From: Neisseria weaveri
Lineage (GTDB): Bacteria; Pseudomonadota; Gammaproteobacteria; Burkholderiales; Neisseriaceae
Direction of reading: 5' to 3'
Assembly: GCF_900638685.1 (NCBI RefSeq)
Contig: NZ_LR134533.1
Span: 930,001 to 994,000, forward strand
Length of the DNA: 64,000 bases
Shown in pieces: positions 1 through 10,549 of this stretch. A model generated the notes under the pieces. It was not told where the DNA came from. It saw only the letters and a program-made list of their open reading frames with translations, and searched no databases. Every line of letters begins with the position of its first letter. Position 1 is the first letter of the stretch. The position numbers were made by a program, and so were the translations under genes.

Positions 1-287
1 CCGGCCATATTGATATCGTGCTTCAACAGGGCGGCAATGCGTTCCTTTTTCCAGCCGGTAACGGTTAACGGTTCACTTTTCCAAAACATACCGTGATGTA
101 CCAAAAGCATATCTGCCTGCTGTTCGACAGCATAATGAATGGCGGCGCGGCTTGCGGTAACGGCCGTAACGATGTGTTCTGTGTCTTCCCTACCCTCTAC
201 TTGCAGGCCGTTGGGGGCATAATCTTTGAAAGTGTGAGTCTGCAATATTTCATCACACCAATTTAATATCGCTTTTCTTGAGGCCAT
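1..287 (-). CDS. Nif3-like dinuclear metal centre protein (3' end cut by window edge)
   Basis: The reading frame starts with ATG at 287 and runs out of the window, so only about the first 95 residues are seen. They match the start of the Nif3/YbgI family: a YAPNGLQVEG segment near residue 25, then VTAS, and the metal-binding pair LVHHGMFW near residue 65. Family members form hexameric rings holding two metal ions per subunit. Their function is not firmly settled; roles in cofactor or nucleotide metabolism have been suggested. The family is about 250 residues, so roughly two thirds is missing here. It lies upstream of the convergent-free gap before ubiM, in the same direction. Family identity is confident; function is not. 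Confidence 0.85.
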   Translation of the reverse strand, partial: MASRKAILNWCDEILQTHTFKDYAPNGLQVEGREDTEHIVTAVTASRAAIHYAVEQQADMLLVHHGMFWKSEPLTVTGWKKERIAALLKHDINMA

Positions 288-375
288 GATTCGGTATCCT
301 TAATATTTTTCAGACGGCCTTTGTCGAACCCGTTCCGTCTGAATGTTCAATCCATTATTTGTTTGATAATTTAAA

Positions 376-405
376 GCAGGCCGTCTGAAATTTCAGACGG
401 CCTGC
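376..405 (-). terminator. DUS-pair hairpin behind ubiM
   Basis: Two uptake sequences face each other with no spacer, giving a perfect stem that starts about 23 bases after the ubiM stop. Read on the minus strand it is followed by TTTAAATT, a moderate U tract. Confidence 0.7.
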
Positions 406-427
406 CCGAATAAAAACTATTTCTTAA

Positions 428-1612
428 TCAGCCGGTAAGCTGGCGGGTAATCAGTTTTTTCAACGGCGGCAGATTATTGCTGGCACGCAATACCAAACCG
501 CGCAGCAACTTCGCCGGCGGGGCTTCGTTGGTAAACAGTTTCAATATCATATTGGTTCCCAAATAAAGCGGTTTGGCGTGCAGCATATGTTTATGACTGT
601 ATTGTGCCAATAAGGTTTGCGAACCGATATCCTCTTGGCATTTGACCGCTTCGATAATCAACTTGGCCAAAATGTCGGCGCCCGACAAACCCAAATTGAA
701 GCCGTGTGCGGTTACAGGGTGCATGCCAACCGCCGCATCACCCAATAAGGCGCAACGTGTGCCGTAAAAGCGTTCGGCCAACATACCGACCAAAGGATAA
801 GTATGAACCGTGCTGACCAGTTCCATATCGCCCAAACGGCCGTTTAATTGTTTTTTCACGCTCTCGGCCAGTTCTTCAGGCTTCATATTCTGAATGCTTG
901 CAGCCTGATCGCTGTCAACTGTCAAAACCGTGTTGGTAAGGTATTCTTCCAAAGGCAGCAAAGCAATGGTGCGGCCGTAATGGAAACATTCGTAAGCAGT
1001 ATGTTGGTTGGAAACGGTATGCTTCATTCTGCATACAAACATAGTCCGGCTGTAATCATGCATATCGCTGGCAATGCCGAGCTGGCGGCGTGTTTGCGAA
1101 AAACGGCTGTCGGCGGCAATCAACAGGCGTGCGGTCAGCGTTTCGCCGTTATCCAACACCACCTGCGCTTCCTGCGCGGAAGTGTGGACGGTTTTCACAC
1201 CGACACCGTTGAGAATACGTACATTATCCAAAACAGATACGGCTTGATAAGCCGCTTTACGGATATTGTGGTTGGAAATCAAAAAGCCCAAACAATCCGC
1301 CGGCGCACCTCTGGCTTGGGTCGGTTGGGGGAAATGCAGATAATAGGAAGAATGACCGTCTGCCACTTTGGCATCGCGTAAAGGATAAATTTCATTTTCG
1401 GGAATATGCTGCCAAATACCTGCCCGTTGCAGAATTTCTCTGGAAAAATGGGTAAGCGCAATCTCGCGACCGTCATAAGGCGGCTCTTGCAGCACATCCA
1501 AAGGCTGCTTCTCAATCATGGTCACGCTCAAACCGCTGCCGGCCAAACCTGCCGCAAAACTCAAACCTGCCGGACCTGCGCCGACAATAATAATATCGCT
1601 ATGTGGGTTCAT
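428..1612 (-). CDS. ubiM: UbiM-type FAD-dependent ubiquinone ring hydroxylase
   Basis: Flavin monooxygenase of the UbiH/COQ6 family, 394 residues. It shows the FAD-binding start IIIVGAGPAGLSFA near residue 8, and the second FAD motif ALLGDAAVGMHPVTAHGFNL near residue 290. The overall sequence looks like the Neisseria UbiM enzyme, which in published work hydroxylates three positions (C1, C5, C6) of the ubiquinone ring, replacing UbiI, UbiH and UbiF. An ATG exists at 1621, but the Shine-Dalgarno AAGGA runs straight into it. It sits 8 bases before the second ATG at 1612, which I chose. No other ubi gene is adjacent. UbiH-type specificity cannot be excluded by eye. Confidence 0.85.
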   Translation of the reverse strand: MNPHSDIIIVGAGPAGLSFAAGLAGSGLSVTMIEKQPLDVLQEPPYDGREIALTHFSREILQRAGIWQHIPENEIYPLRDAKVADGHSSYYLHFPQPTQARGAPADCLGFLISNHNIRKAAYQAVSVLDNVRILNGVGVKTVHTSAQEAQVVLDNGETLTARLLIAADSRFSQTRRQLGIASDMHDYSRTMFVCRMKHTVSNQHTAYECFHYGRTIALLPLEEYLTNTVLTVDSDQAASIQNMKPEELAESVKKQLNGRLGDMELVSTVHTYPLVGMLAERFYGTRCALLGDAAVGMHPVTAHGFNLGLSGADILAKLIIEAVKCQEDIGSQTLLAQYSHKHMLHAKPLYLGTNMILKLFTNEAPPAKLLRGLVLRASNNLPPLKKLITRQLTG

Positions 1613-1734
1613 GAAAAGCATCCTTACTGTTTTAGCCGCCCGTTATCAACAAGCCTGCCCGAGATGCTTATTATCTATAACTTTCATCTGCAGGGAAACC
1701 TCTTTTATCCCTGATTTAATATAAATCAAACCAA

Positions 1735-1760
1735 AGGCCGTCTGAAAATTCAGACGGCCT
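1735..1760 (-). terminator. DUS-pair hairpin behind ppc
   Basis: Facing AGGCCGTCTGAA copies form a stem 25 bases after the ppc stop. The minus-strand continuation is TTTGG, so the U tract is short. Confidence 0.6.
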
Positions 1761-1785
1761 CAAACTCAAACCCGTGTCTTAGATA

Positions 1786-4488
1786 TTAGCCGGTATTACG
1801 CAAACCTTGTGCCACACCGTTGATAGTGAGATGAACCACCTGCAGCAGATGCGGATTTTCGGGATCTTTACGCAAGCGTTTCAGTAAGGCCACCTGCAAA
1901 CTGTTCAACGCATTCAGATAAGGCATACGCAATGCCAAAGAACGCGCCAAGCTGCGGTTGTCGCTCAACAGCTCCCGGGTTTGCAGAATATCCAGTAAAG
2001 CTTTGCGGCTGCGCAAGTATTCGGCCTTAATCATGCTGAAAATTTCAGCTGCCTCTTCGGGATTGCTGCTCAAGCCTGCATAACTCTCCGCCAAAGTCAG
2101 GTCGGTTTTCGCCATGACTTGCTCCATATTTGAGAGCATGGCTTGGAAGAACGGATTATTCTGCGCATGTTGCTGCAAAGATTTCAGACGGCCTGAATCG
2201 GCTTTACACAACTCTTCCACCGCACTGCCGAAACTATACCAAGCAGGCAGCATCAGGCGGTTTTGCGTCCATGAAAACACCCACGGAATGGCGCGCAAAT
2301 CCTGAATTCGCGCCAATGTTTTACGGCTGGCGGGACGGCTGCCGAGATTCAGCGTGGCAATTTCCTGAATCGGACTGGTTTGTAGGAAATAATCAATAAA
2401 ACCATCGTAAGTGATCAACGCCCGATAATGCTTGAACGCGCTGTCCGACAAAGCCTGCATCAATTCGCTGTCGGGATCTTGGTGCGTCGGCAGCAGACTG
2501 GCTTCCAGCGTTGCAGCCACCAACGTTTCCAAATTGCGCTGCGCATTGCCGGCATCGGCATACTTGGCGGTAATGACTTCCCCCTGTTCGGTAATGCGGA
2601 TTTGCCCGGCCACACTGCCTGCGGGTTGAGCCAAAATCGCCTGATAAGACGGGCCGCCGCCGCGACCGACACTGCCGCCGCGACCATGAAACAAACGCAT
2701 TCTGATGCCATGCCGTCTGAAAAGTTCTACCAATTCCTGTTCGGCCTGATACAGCCCCCACGAACTGCTCACATAACCGCCGTCTTTATTGCTGTCGGAA
2801 TAACCAAGCATGATTTCCTGCATATTGCCGCGGCTTTGCAGCAATTCGCGGTACCACGGCAGGCTAAACATGGTTTCCATCACGCTGCACGCGTTTTCCA
2901 AAGCTTCAATCGTTTCAAACAATGGCACGATATTCATACGGCTGAACGGCTTGCCGTCTGAAACTTTCAACAAACCGCATTCTTTCAGCAACAAGGCCAA
3001 AGCCAGTAGGTCGCTGGCATTTTCAGCATTGGAAATAATGCTTTGCGTAATGGCTTGTTCGCCCAATTCATCTTTGATTTTGCGCGCTTCGCAGAAAATA
3101 TCCAATTCTTGACGGGTTTGCTCGCTGTATTGCAGATAGGGGTTGCACAAAGGACGGTTGTTGTTCAGCTCTCGCAGCAACACCGCCTGCTTGCCCGCCT
3201 CGTCCAACGCCGCATAATCTTCCAGACCGGCCTGTTCAAACAGCTCGGCAACCACATCGGCATGCTTTCCGCCATGCTGGCGCAAATCCAAAGGCATCAT
3301 ATAAAAACCGAATACCGAAGCGGTTCGGATAATGTCGGCCAGTCTGCCGTTAGCCAACAACGCGCTGCCGTTGTCCATCAACGACTGCTGCAACACTTTC
3401 AAATCACAGAGAAATGCCTCCGCATCGGGATAAGGCTGCAGCGTGCCGAAACGGCAGCCCAAAGTCAGGCCCAACTCATGCGCCTTACCGATCAAACGCG
3501 CCATAATATAAGCCACCGCCCTGCGGTAAGGCTCTTCCGAGCGCGCAATATCGGTATCCGGAGACAATGCCGACAAAGCCAATACACCATCACTCACTTT
3601 AACGCGGCGCACCGACAAAGGCAGATCCTGATACAGTTCGCCCAACTGGCGGCGGTAATAATGGAAAACCGTGTCCGCATGACGGGTAAACGCATGGCGC
3701 AGCGTTTCCGCCGATACAAACGGATTACCGTCACGGTCGCCGCCAATCCAACCGCCAATCTGTAAAACGTCGGGAATTTCGATTTCAGGCCAGGCCGTCT
3801 GAAAAACCTTTTCCATATTGCGGTAAAACTTGGGTAAGGCTTGGAAAAAACTCAACGGAAAAATCGACACACCGTTGTTGATTTCGTCTTTCACCGTCAT
3901 TTTATAGTGGCGCGTTTCGCTCATCTGCCACAGTGACAGCAGCGCCGCATCAATTTCATTTTGCAGCTCGCCCAACGCATCGGCGCTGTTGCAGCATTCG
4001 CGCTTGGGCAACAAAAAGCGGATACGGCGATGGAAATTCAACGCCGCCTGACGTTGCACCTGAGTCGGATGGGCAGTCAACACCGCTGCCACATGCAGTT
4101 CCGACAGCTGTTTCTGCACCGTTTCGGCATCGATTCGGTTGGCACGCAATTTGCGTACGGTATCGGCCAAACTGCCCTCCGCAGCCTGACTGCCGGCACT
4201 TTCGTGAATTTGGCGGCGGCGTTCGTGATGCACGTCTTCCGCAATATTCAAAATCTGGGCAAACATACCGCAAGCCAAAGTCAAATCGTGAATCTGCTGC
4301 TCGTCCAACTTAGGCAAAACATTTTCGATTACCGCGCCGCAATCCGCAGCTTCCGACAAGGCCTGAACGGTTTCCAACACCAGCGGCGACGCCTCTTGCC
4401 GCAGCAAATCAAACAGGGACTGCTTTAAAAATTCGGCATCCGCCGCCAAAGGCGCGTCTTTGGGATTATTAAGGATATGAAGCTGCAT
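1786..4488 (-). CDS. ppc: phosphoenolpyruvate carboxylase
   Basis: Makes oxaloacetate from phosphoenolpyruvate and bicarbonate, refilling the citric acid cycle. At 900 residues it is normal length. Visible motifs include [12 protein letters not shown] with the catalytic His, [17 protein letters not shown], the active-site [36 protein letters not shown], and the invariant C-terminal QGLRNTG. An upstream in-frame start at 4563 would add 25 residues unlike the family. The ATG at 4488 is preceded by AAAGAG and gives the usual N terminus MQLHILNN. It is a single-gene unit with a likely sigma-70 promoter about 45 bases upstream and a DUS hairpin behind it. Confidence 0.97.
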   Translation of the reverse strand: MQLHILNNPKDAPLAADAEFLKQSLFDLLRQEASPLVLETVQALSEAADCGAVIENVLPKLDEQQIHDLTLACGMFAQILNIAEDVHHERRRQIHESAGSQAAEGSLADTVRKLRANRIDAETVQKQLSELHVAAVLTAHPTQVQRQAALNFHRRIRFLLPKRECCNSADALGELQNEIDAALLSLWQMSETRHYKMTVKDEINNGVSIFPLSFFQALPKFYRNMEKVFQTAWPEIEIPDVLQIGGWIGGDRDGNPFVSAETLRHAFTRHADTVFHYYRRQLGELYQDLPLSVRRVKVSDGVLALSALSPDTDIARSEEPYRRAVAYIMARLIGKAHELGLTLGCRFGTLQPYPDAEAFLCDLKVLQQSLMDNGSALLANGRLADIIRTASVFGFYMMPLDLRQHGGKHADVVAELFEQAGLEDYAALDEAGKQAVLLRELNNNRPLCNPYLQYSEQTRQELDIFCEARKIKDELGEQAITQSIISNAENASDLLALALLLKECGLLKVSDGKPFSRMNIVPLFETIEALENACSVMETMFSLPWYRELLQSRGNMQEIMLGYSDSNKDGGYVSSSWGLYQAEQELVELFRRHGIRMRLFHGRGGSVGRGGGPSYQAILAQPAGSVAGQIRITEQGEVITAKYADAGNAQRNLETLVAATLEASLLPTHQDPDSELMQALSDSAFKHYRALITYDGFIDYFLQTSPIQEIATLNLGSRPASRKTLARIQDLRAIPWVFSWTQNRLMLPAWYSFGSAVEELCKADSGRLKSLQQHAQNNPFFQAMLSNMEQVMAKTDLTLAESYAGLSSNPEEAAEIFSMIKAEYLRSRKALLDILQTRELLSDNRSLARSLALRMPYLNALNSLQVALLKRLRKDPENPHLLQVVHLTINGVAQGLRNTG

Positions 4489-4531
4489 AACATTCTCTTT
4501 ATTTAAATTGTTATTAAACAAACTGACTGCT

Positions 4532-4560
4532 AAGGTATCCAAATTCAAAAAGATTGACAA
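4532..4560 (-). promoter_or_regulatory. possible sigma-70 promoter of ppc
   Basis: On the minus strand TTGTCA (5 of 6 to the -35 consensus) is followed after exactly 17 bases by TACCTT, a weak -10 with 3 of 6. It lies in AT-rich sequence shortly before the ppc start. Confidence 0.4.
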
Positions 4561-4685
4561 CAATGTAGCAAAATGTAATTTTTCAAGCCATTATTTTTTC
4601 AAAAATAAACTTCAAATACCGCCATGCCCTGCCGGTGATTACTTCATAAAAAACACCGGTCAAACAAGTCAAAGAAACAAAATAA

Positions 4686-4712
4686 AGGCCGCCTGAAAAT
4701 TTCAGACGGCCT
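4686..4712 (-). terminator. DUS-pair hairpin behind nfsA-like gene
   Basis: A DUS faces a variant GCCGCCTGAA copy. The stem lies 20 bases after the stop and is followed on the minus strand by TTTATT. Confidence 0.65.
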
Positions 4713-4731
4713 CCGACAAGCAAATCTTAAT

Positions 4732-5460
4732 TTACCGCTTTGCCAAACCTTTACGGTTCAAGAACGGCAAAATATCGGGACGGACTTCTTGGCACAGAGT
4801 ATTGTTCACTTGAGTAGTAAAATCCAAATCCAAATTGCTGCGGCGCTTGTAGTAATCTTTCACTACATTGTTATATTCCTCGTAAGCTGCAGCGTCCAAC
4901 GGACGGTAAACATTCTCGGAAACCACGAAATCCAAAGGCATACGCGGTCTCAAAATCGGCTCTTGCGCCGGATGGCCCAAACACATACCGAACAAAGGCA
5001 CGATGTTTTCAGGCAGATTCAGAATCTTATCGGTGGCATTGATATCGTCGCGCAGACAGCCGATATATACGCCGCCCAAGCCCAACGATTCCGCCGTCAA
5101 CATAATATTTTGCGCCATGATGCCCGCATCCACCGCACCCATCAGCGTCATCTCCGTCCAATCGGTTTGGGCGCAGGCGGCGATTTGCTTGTGTTTGGCA
5201 AAATCGATACAGAACACCAAAAACTCGGCACAAGTTTCGATATAGTGCTGGTTGGCACCGACGGCGCGGAGCTGTTTACGCATATCGATGTCGGTGACGC
5301 GGATAATGTGCGTCGGCTGCATATAGCTTGATGTCGATGCGGCCTGACCGGCTTTCAAAATCGCCTCTAACATTTCCGGCGCAATCGGCTCGCCGGTAAA
5401 CTTACGGATGGAACGGTGGTTCAACGCCGTTTCCAAAGCCGGTTTGCTTGAAAAATCCAT
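4732..5460 (-). CDS. nfsA: NfsA-like oxygen-insensitive NADPH nitroreductase
   Basis: A 242-residue FMN enzyme of the nitroreductase family. It carries the N-terminal HRSIRKFTGEPI, then QAASTSSYMQPTHIIRV, the central AESLGLGGVYIGCLRDDI, and the C-terminal CQEVRPDILPFLNRKG that E. coli NfsA also shows. NfsA reduces nitroaromatics and quinones with NADPH in the cytoplasm. Two ATGs are possible (5466 and 5460). The ribosome site GGGAG touches the first but lies 6 bases before the second, so I chose 5460. It follows the WrbA-like gene in the same direction, but a DUS hairpin lies between them, so they may be separate transcripts. Confidence 0.85.
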   Translation of the reverse strand: MDFSSKPALETALNHRSIRKFTGEPIAPEMLEAILKAGQAASTSSYMQPTHIIRVTDIDMRKQLRAVGANQHYIETCAEFLVFCIDFAKHKQIAACAQTDWTEMTLMGAVDAGIMAQNIMLTAESLGLGGVYIGCLRDDINATDKILNLPENIVPLFGMCLGHPAQEPILRPRMPLDFVVSENVYRPLDAAAYEEYNNVVKDYYKRRSNLDLDFTTQVNNTLCQEVRPDILPFLNRKGLAKR

Positions 5461-5481
5461 AATCATCTCCCTGTCTGTTTG

Positions 5482-5507
5482 AGGCCGTCTGAATTTTCAG
5501 ACGGCCT
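5482..5507 (-). terminator. DUS-pair hairpin between wrbA-like and nfsA-like genes
   Basis: A perfect stem of facing uptake sequences about 20 bases after the wrbA-like stop. No clear U tract follows, so read-through is possible. Confidence 0.5.
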
Positions 5508-5526
5508 GTTGCATCAATAACGGCCT

Positions 5527-6174
<648 letters not shown>

Positions 6175-6195
6175 TTAATCTGAATAAGGAAGATT

Positions 6196-7446
6196 ATGCG
6201 CTTTTTTTCCCGTTTGCAAGCTCTGCGTCAAACACGCGTCGGCGGCTTTGCCCTGTTTCTCTACAAACGGTTTATGGAAATCAGGGTTCCCCAAGTTTCT
6301 GCAAGCCTGACCTTTACCACGCTGTTGGCGCTCGTGCCTGTTTTAACGGTGACTTTGGTGGTGGTTTCCGCCTTTCCGATGTTCGATTCCCTGTCTTCTT
6401 CTTTTGTCGAATTTGTCAATCAGACTATCGTACCGACCGGAGCCGATGCGGTATTCGGCTATATCAATGAGTTTAAAGGCAAAGCCAGCAATCTGACCAC
6501 CATCGGTTTATTAATGTTGCTGGTCACTTCTCTGCTGCTGATTCAAACCATAGACCAAACTTTCAACAGAATCTGGCATGTCAAAACACCGCGCTCCATC
6601 TGGATGCAGTTTTTGGTGTATTGGGCCCTGCTGACATTCGGGCCGTTGGTCATCGGTATCGGGCTGTCTTCTTGGACAGTATTGTTGTCATACAGCGACT
6701 TCAAACAGCAGTTTCCGTTTTTGGCTCCGGTGGTAAAATTCTTTACTTCGATGATTTTCTCCACCGTACTGCTGTGGCTGCTGTACCACCTTGTCCCGAA
6801 CCGTTTCGTACCGGCAAAACACGCTTTATTGGGTGCGCTGGTTACCGCCGTCTTATTGGAAATCGCCCGTTTCGGCTTTGCTTGGTATATCGGCAATTTC
6901 AACGGCTACGCTTCGATTTACGGCGCATTTTCGGCGATTCCGGTATTCCTGCTGTGGCTGAATCTGTTGTGGATGCTGGTTCTGACCGGAGCCGTGTTCA
7001 CTTCTTCGCTGTCTTATTGGAAAGGCGAAGCTTTCCGCCGCAGCTCGGACGCACGGGGACGTTTCGACGATGTATTGAAAATCCTGCTGCTGTTAAACGA
7101 AGCGCAACAAAAAGGCCGTTCGCTCAAAGTGCAAGACTTCCGCAACCACATCAATATGGGCTACGACGAGTTGGGCGAGCTGCTCGATAAATTGGCCAAA
7201 AACGGCTACGTTTACAACGGCAAACAAGGCTGGGTGCTGAAAACCTTGGCGGAAAATATCAATTTGGAAGATTTGTTCAAACTGCTGATCTACCGCCCTG
7301 CACGCAGCAAAAACGATTACATCAGCGGCTCTGTCGACCAAATCATGCAAACTTCGCTGCAGTCTATGGATATTTCTTTAGCCGAGTTCGCCAATCTGGT
7401 CGAGAAAAACAAGGAACACCCGCTTCCTAATCCGTTTGAAGCTTGA
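6196..7446 (+). CDS. YihY/BrkB family inner-membrane protein
   Basis: 416 residues. The first about 290 form the YihY family membrane domain with about six hydrophobic segments. Family landmarks include VPQVSASLTFTTLLALVPVL near residue 30, the IDQTFNRIWHV loop near 118, and YGAFSAIPVFLLWLNLLWM near 240. The last about 130 residues are soluble and resemble a winged-helix type tail (MGYDELGELLDKLAKNGYV). These proteins were once called ribonuclease BN, which was later shown to be a different protein, so the function is unknown. AAGGAA stands 7 bases before the ATG. Confidence 0.88.
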   Translation: MRFFSRLQALRQTRVGGFALFLYKRFMEIRVPQVSASLTFTTLLALVPVLTVTLVVVSAFPMFDSLSSSFVEFVNQTIVPTGADAVFGYINEFKGKASNLTTIGLLMLLVTSLLLIQTIDQTFNRIWHVKTPRSIWMQFLVYWALLTFGPLVIGIGLSSWTVLLSYSDFKQQFPFLAPVVKFFTSMIFSTVLLWLLYHLVPNRFVPAKHALLGALVTAVLLEIARFGFAWYIGNFNGYASIYGAFSAIPVFLLWLNLLWMLVLTGAVFTSSLSYWKGEAFRRSSDARGRFDDVLKILLLLNEAQQKGRSLKVQDFRNHINMGYDELGELLDKLAKNGYVYNGKQGWVLKTLAENINLEDLFKLLIYRPARSKNDYISGSVDQIMQTSLQSMDISLAEFANLVEKNKEHPLPNPFEA

Positions 7447-7476
7447 TATGTTCAATTGATCGGTTGCCAAATACAC

Positions 7477-7507
7477 AAAGGCCGTCTGAAAATTTCAGAC
7501 GGCCTTT
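7477..7507. terminator. bidirectional DUS-pair terminator
   Basis: AAAGGCCGTCTGAAA faces its own complement with T runs on both strands. It lies between two convergent genes (yihY-type and the antiporter), so it can serve both. Confidence 0.75.
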
Positions 7508-7584
7508 TGATATTTATCTGGAAAAACATCACCATCGGGTCATATCCAATGTCAACCAATCGTGTTTTAAAAACTAAATCAATT

Positions 7585-9318
7585 TTAAGCGTGCGGACAT
7601 TTCAAACCGATCCACTTCATCGATCCGTCTTTGTCGGTTTCCTTAACCGTCAATTCAAAACCGCCGATTTCGATACGGTCGCCCTCAACCGGAATATTGC
7701 CTTCAAAGCGTTTTTTAAACAAACCGCGCAAAGTCAGCTCCCGCTCCTCTTCGTCCAACTGCAAACCATAAGCCGCTGCCAAATCTCCGGCCAAGCTCGA
7801 CGGATTTACCACAAATTCGCCGAAGAAATCCAAGTTCATGCGGGCGGTGTTGCCGGTTTCCGCAAAACGCTTGGCCAAAGGTTCGGCATCATCGGCAGAC
7901 ACCATGTACCAAGCCACATCATCCGCCTGCAAACGGGTATCCGCTGCCAAATCTTTACGCTTGTGATTGCGGATTAACGCAAAACAACGCCCGGGCTGCG
8001 AAGGCAAGTCGCTGCCGACTTCATCGGGATGCATGCCTTCGGCATCGGAATCGGCAATCACCTTATAAGCCGTCAACGGTACGGATTCGTTTTCCGCCAA
8101 CCAAATTTCACGACTGTCGGCTGGCTCGGGTTTCGGCGGCACGGCAACTTTAAGCCAATGCGCCACAACGGGAATCGTTGCGCCCTGAATCAGCAACGAT
8201 AAAATCACTACGGCAAACGCCACATCAAACAGCAAACGCGCATTCGGAACACCCATCATCAAGGGCATCATTGCCAAAGTAATCGGCACTGCACCGCGCA
8301 GTCCCACCCAACTGATATAAGCCAATTCGCGCGGATTGTAGTGAAACTTCCACAAACCGCTGACCACCGCCAACGGTCTGGCTACCAACATCAAAAACGC
8401 GGCAATCGCCAAAGCGTCCAAGCCGTGCTCCCACAAACGCGTCGGCGTTACCAACAAGCCCAAAACCACAAACATGACCGCTTGTGCCAACCAAGCCAAA
8501 CCGTCCATCACGCGCAACACATGTTCGGTTGCATGGCTGTGTTGGTTGCCCACCAAGATTCCGGCCAAATACACTGCCAAAAAGCCGCTGCCGCCAATCA
8601 AATTGGTAAAGGCGAATACCAGCAACCCGCCGGATACAATCATCAGCGCATATAAGCCTTCGGCCAGATTCAAGCGGTGCACCAAACGCGCCAACACTTT
8701 TCCTCCGAAATAACCTGCCGCCAAACCAAAACCCAATTGCTGGAGCAACATTAAAATAAACGAGATTACGCCGGCATCTTCGGGATTCATGGTCAACGCA
8801 ATCAATGCCGTTACCAAGAAAATCGCCATCGGGTCGTTGGCACCCGATTCGATTTCCAAAGTCGCCTGAACACGCTCATTCAAACGCACACCGCTGTTGC
8901 GCAACAAGCTGAATACCGCACCGGCATCGGTCGAGCCGACAATTGCCGCCATCAGCAAACCCAAACGCCAATCCACGCCCATATATATCGTAGCAAAAAC
9001 ACCCAATAACCCGACCGTTGCCACTACCCCCCAACTGGCCAATATCGAAGCCGGTTTCAAACCGATACGGAAACTTTCCAGTTTGGTGCGCAAACCACCG
9101 TCCAACAGAATCACCGCTAACGCCAGCTGACCGATCAGCGTAGCCGTAAAAAAGTTATCAAACTCGATACCGCCCACGCCCTGTTCGCCGGCCAACATAC
9201 CGACGCCGAGAAACATCAATAACAGCGGCAGCCCCAAGCGCGCCGACAAAGTTGTCGAAATCACGCTGAGAAACAGCAGCAAGCCACCCAAAAGAAATAA
9301 ACTGTTGATTCCGTCCAT
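7585..9318 (-). CDS. nhaP2: CPA1 family K+/H+ antiporter (NhaP2/CvrA type)
   Basis: 577 residues. Residues 1-390 form a cation:proton antiporter domain of about 12-13 membrane helices. The ESGANDPMAIFLV segment near 158 carries the conserved ND pair of the ion site, and WVGLRGAVPITLAMMP near 345 is the CPA1 signature. After about 400 there is a cytoplasmic TrkA_C-like domain and a final CorC/HlyC-associated domain (LTLRGLFKKRFEGNIPVEGD). E. coli and Vibrio NhaP2/CvrA export K+ in exchange for protons, giving tolerance of high K+ and low pH; the exact ion cannot be read from sequence. It is a single gene on the minus strand. Confidence 0.9.
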   Translation of the reverse strand: MDGINSLFLLGGLLLFLSVISTTLSARLGLPLLLMFLGVGMLAGEQGVGGIEFDNFFTATLIGQLALAVILLDGGLRTKLESFRIGLKPASILASWGVVATVGLLGVFATIYMGVDWRLGLLMAAIVGSTDAGAVFSLLRNSGVRLNERVQATLEIESGANDPMAIFLVTALIALTMNPEDAGVISFILMLLQQLGFGLAAGYFGGKVLARLVHRLNLAEGLYALMIVSGGLLVFAFTNLIGGSGFLAVYLAGILVGNQHSHATEHVLRVMDGLAWLAQAVMFVVLGLLVTPTRLWEHGLDALAIAAFLMLVARPLAVVSGLWKFHYNPRELAYISWVGLRGAVPITLAMMPLMMGVPNARLLFDVAFAVVILSLLIQGATIPVVAHWLKVAVPPKPEPADSREIWLAENESVPLTAYKVIADSDAEGMHPDEVGSDLPSQPGRCFALIRNHKRKDLAADTRLQADDVAWYMVSADDAEPLAKRFAETGNTARMNLDFFGEFVVNPSSLAGDLAAAYGLQLDEEERELTLRGLFKKRFEGNIPVEGDRIEIGGFELTVKETDKDGSMKWIGLKCPHA

Positions 9319-9503
9319 AGATTCTGAAATGAGTATTGGATTTTATTTTGTTGTAAACATCATGATCATTGCTAAAAGCTGTGGCATTTTAACATAAAAG
9401 GATAAGCCCAATCGTAGCGCCACCCTCTGTTTTCACTCATTTTTTCAGATTATTATCTGCCATTGATTTCCGTAACAGCCGATGTTTTCGGCCATTTTTC
9501 AGT

Positions 9504-9509
9504 TATAAT
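9504..9509 (+). promoter_or_regulatory. possible promoter -10 of the DUF808 gene
   Basis: A perfect TATAAT lies 65 bases before the start codon. The hexamer 17 bases upstream (GATGTT) is a poor -35, so the call rests on the -10 alone. Confidence 0.4.
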
Positions 9510-9574
9510 GGCGAACTTCGCATTACACACACGATCTTTCCTCGCAAATCAATATTAGAATTTAGGAAATACAC

Positions 9575-10450
9575 ATGGCTTTTGCCTCTCTGTTTACTTT
9601 ACTCGACGACATCACTACCGTTTTAGACGATGTTGCCACCATGACCAAAGTTGCCGCCAAAAAAACAGCCGGCGTTGTCGGTGATGATTTGGCATTAAAC
9701 GCCAACCAAGTAACCGGCGTCAGCCCCGACCGCGAACTGCCCATTGTTTGGGCGGTAGCCAAAGGCTCGCTGGTCAACAAACTGATTTTGGTACCTCTGT
9801 CACTACTGCTTTCAGTATTCCTACCGAAACTGATTATACCCTTATTGATGATCGGCGGTGCTTTTCTCTGCTTCGAAGGCGTGGAAAAACTGCTCCATAA
9901 ATTTCTCAACAAAGACCACCACGACGGCCACCAAGCCACAACAGACGAAATCTTCGATGAAAAAGCCAAAATCAAAGGTGCAATACGTACCGACTTCATT
10001 CTTTCCGCCGAAATCATCATTATCGCCTTAGGCGTAGTCGGCGCTTACAGCCTGCTGACCCAAACTTTGGTACTCAGCACCATCGGTTTAGGCATTACCA
10101 TTTTAGTCTACGGCTTAGTCGGCGGCATTGTGAAAGCTGATGACTTCGGATTATGGTTAATGTCCAGCGACAAAGCCTCTGCCAGAACCATCGGTAAAGG
10201 CATTATTCTGTTTATGCCTTGGTTTATGCGCGGCCTGAGCATTGTCGGCACGTTAGCCATGTTTTTAGTCGGAGGCGGCATCATTGTTCACAATGTGGAA
10301 TTCATTCACCACTTTTTACACGGCCACCATTGGGATACCGGCTGGCAAAACCTGATAGCCACACTGATTGTCGGCGTATTGACCGGTGCATTGGTGTGTG
10401 CCGTCATCTTGCCCCTAATGAAAATATTCGGCAAAAAAAATCCTCATTAA
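9575..10450 (+). CDS. DUF808 (YedI-type) inner-membrane protein
   Basis: 291 residues matching the DUF808/YedI family. The start MAFASLFTLLDDITTVLDDV is typical, followed by KKTAGVVGDDLALNANQVTG and PIVWAVAKGSLVNK. Hydrophobic segments follow near residues 75-105, 145-190 and 215-285. A His-rich loop (KDHHDGHQ) sits near residue 112. The molecular function of the family is not known. GGAAATAC precedes the ATG. It is followed 100 bases later by lnt, with a DUS hairpin between, so joint transcription is unlikely or partial. Confidence 0.88.
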   Translation: MAFASLFTLLDDITTVLDDVATMTKVAAKKTAGVVGDDLALNANQVTGVSPDRELPIVWAVAKGSLVNKLILVPLSLLLSVFLPKLIIPLLMIGGAFLCFEGVEKLLHKFLNKDHHDGHQATTDEIFDEKAKIKGAIRTDFILSAEIIIIALGVVGAYSLLTQTLVLSTIGLGITILVYGLVGGIVKADDFGLWLMSSDKASARTIGKGIILFMPWFMRGLSIVGTLAMFLVGGGIIVHNVEFIHHFLHGHHWDTGWQNLIATLIVGVLTGALVCAVILPLMKIFGKKNPH

Positions 10451-10458
10451 ATCCAAAC

Positions 10459-10497
10459 AGGCCGTCTGAAAAACAATCGTTTTTTTCAGGCGGCCTC
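10459..10497 (+). terminator. imperfect DUS-pair hairpin behind DUF808 gene
   Basis: AGGCCGTCTGAAAAA and TTTTTTTCAGGCGGCCT pair around a 6-base loop. The second arm differs from the DUS by one base, a G-T pair. No strong U tract follows. Confidence 0.5.
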
Positions 10498-10549
10498 ATC
10501 AGCATACGCTTATTAAGTTTTACCATTCATACCGATTCGCAAGCCATAC

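Noticed and set aside
3043..3765. 240-residue open frame on the plus strand
   Set aside because: Antisense to ppc, with Gln/Arg/His-rich shadow composition and no ribosome site.
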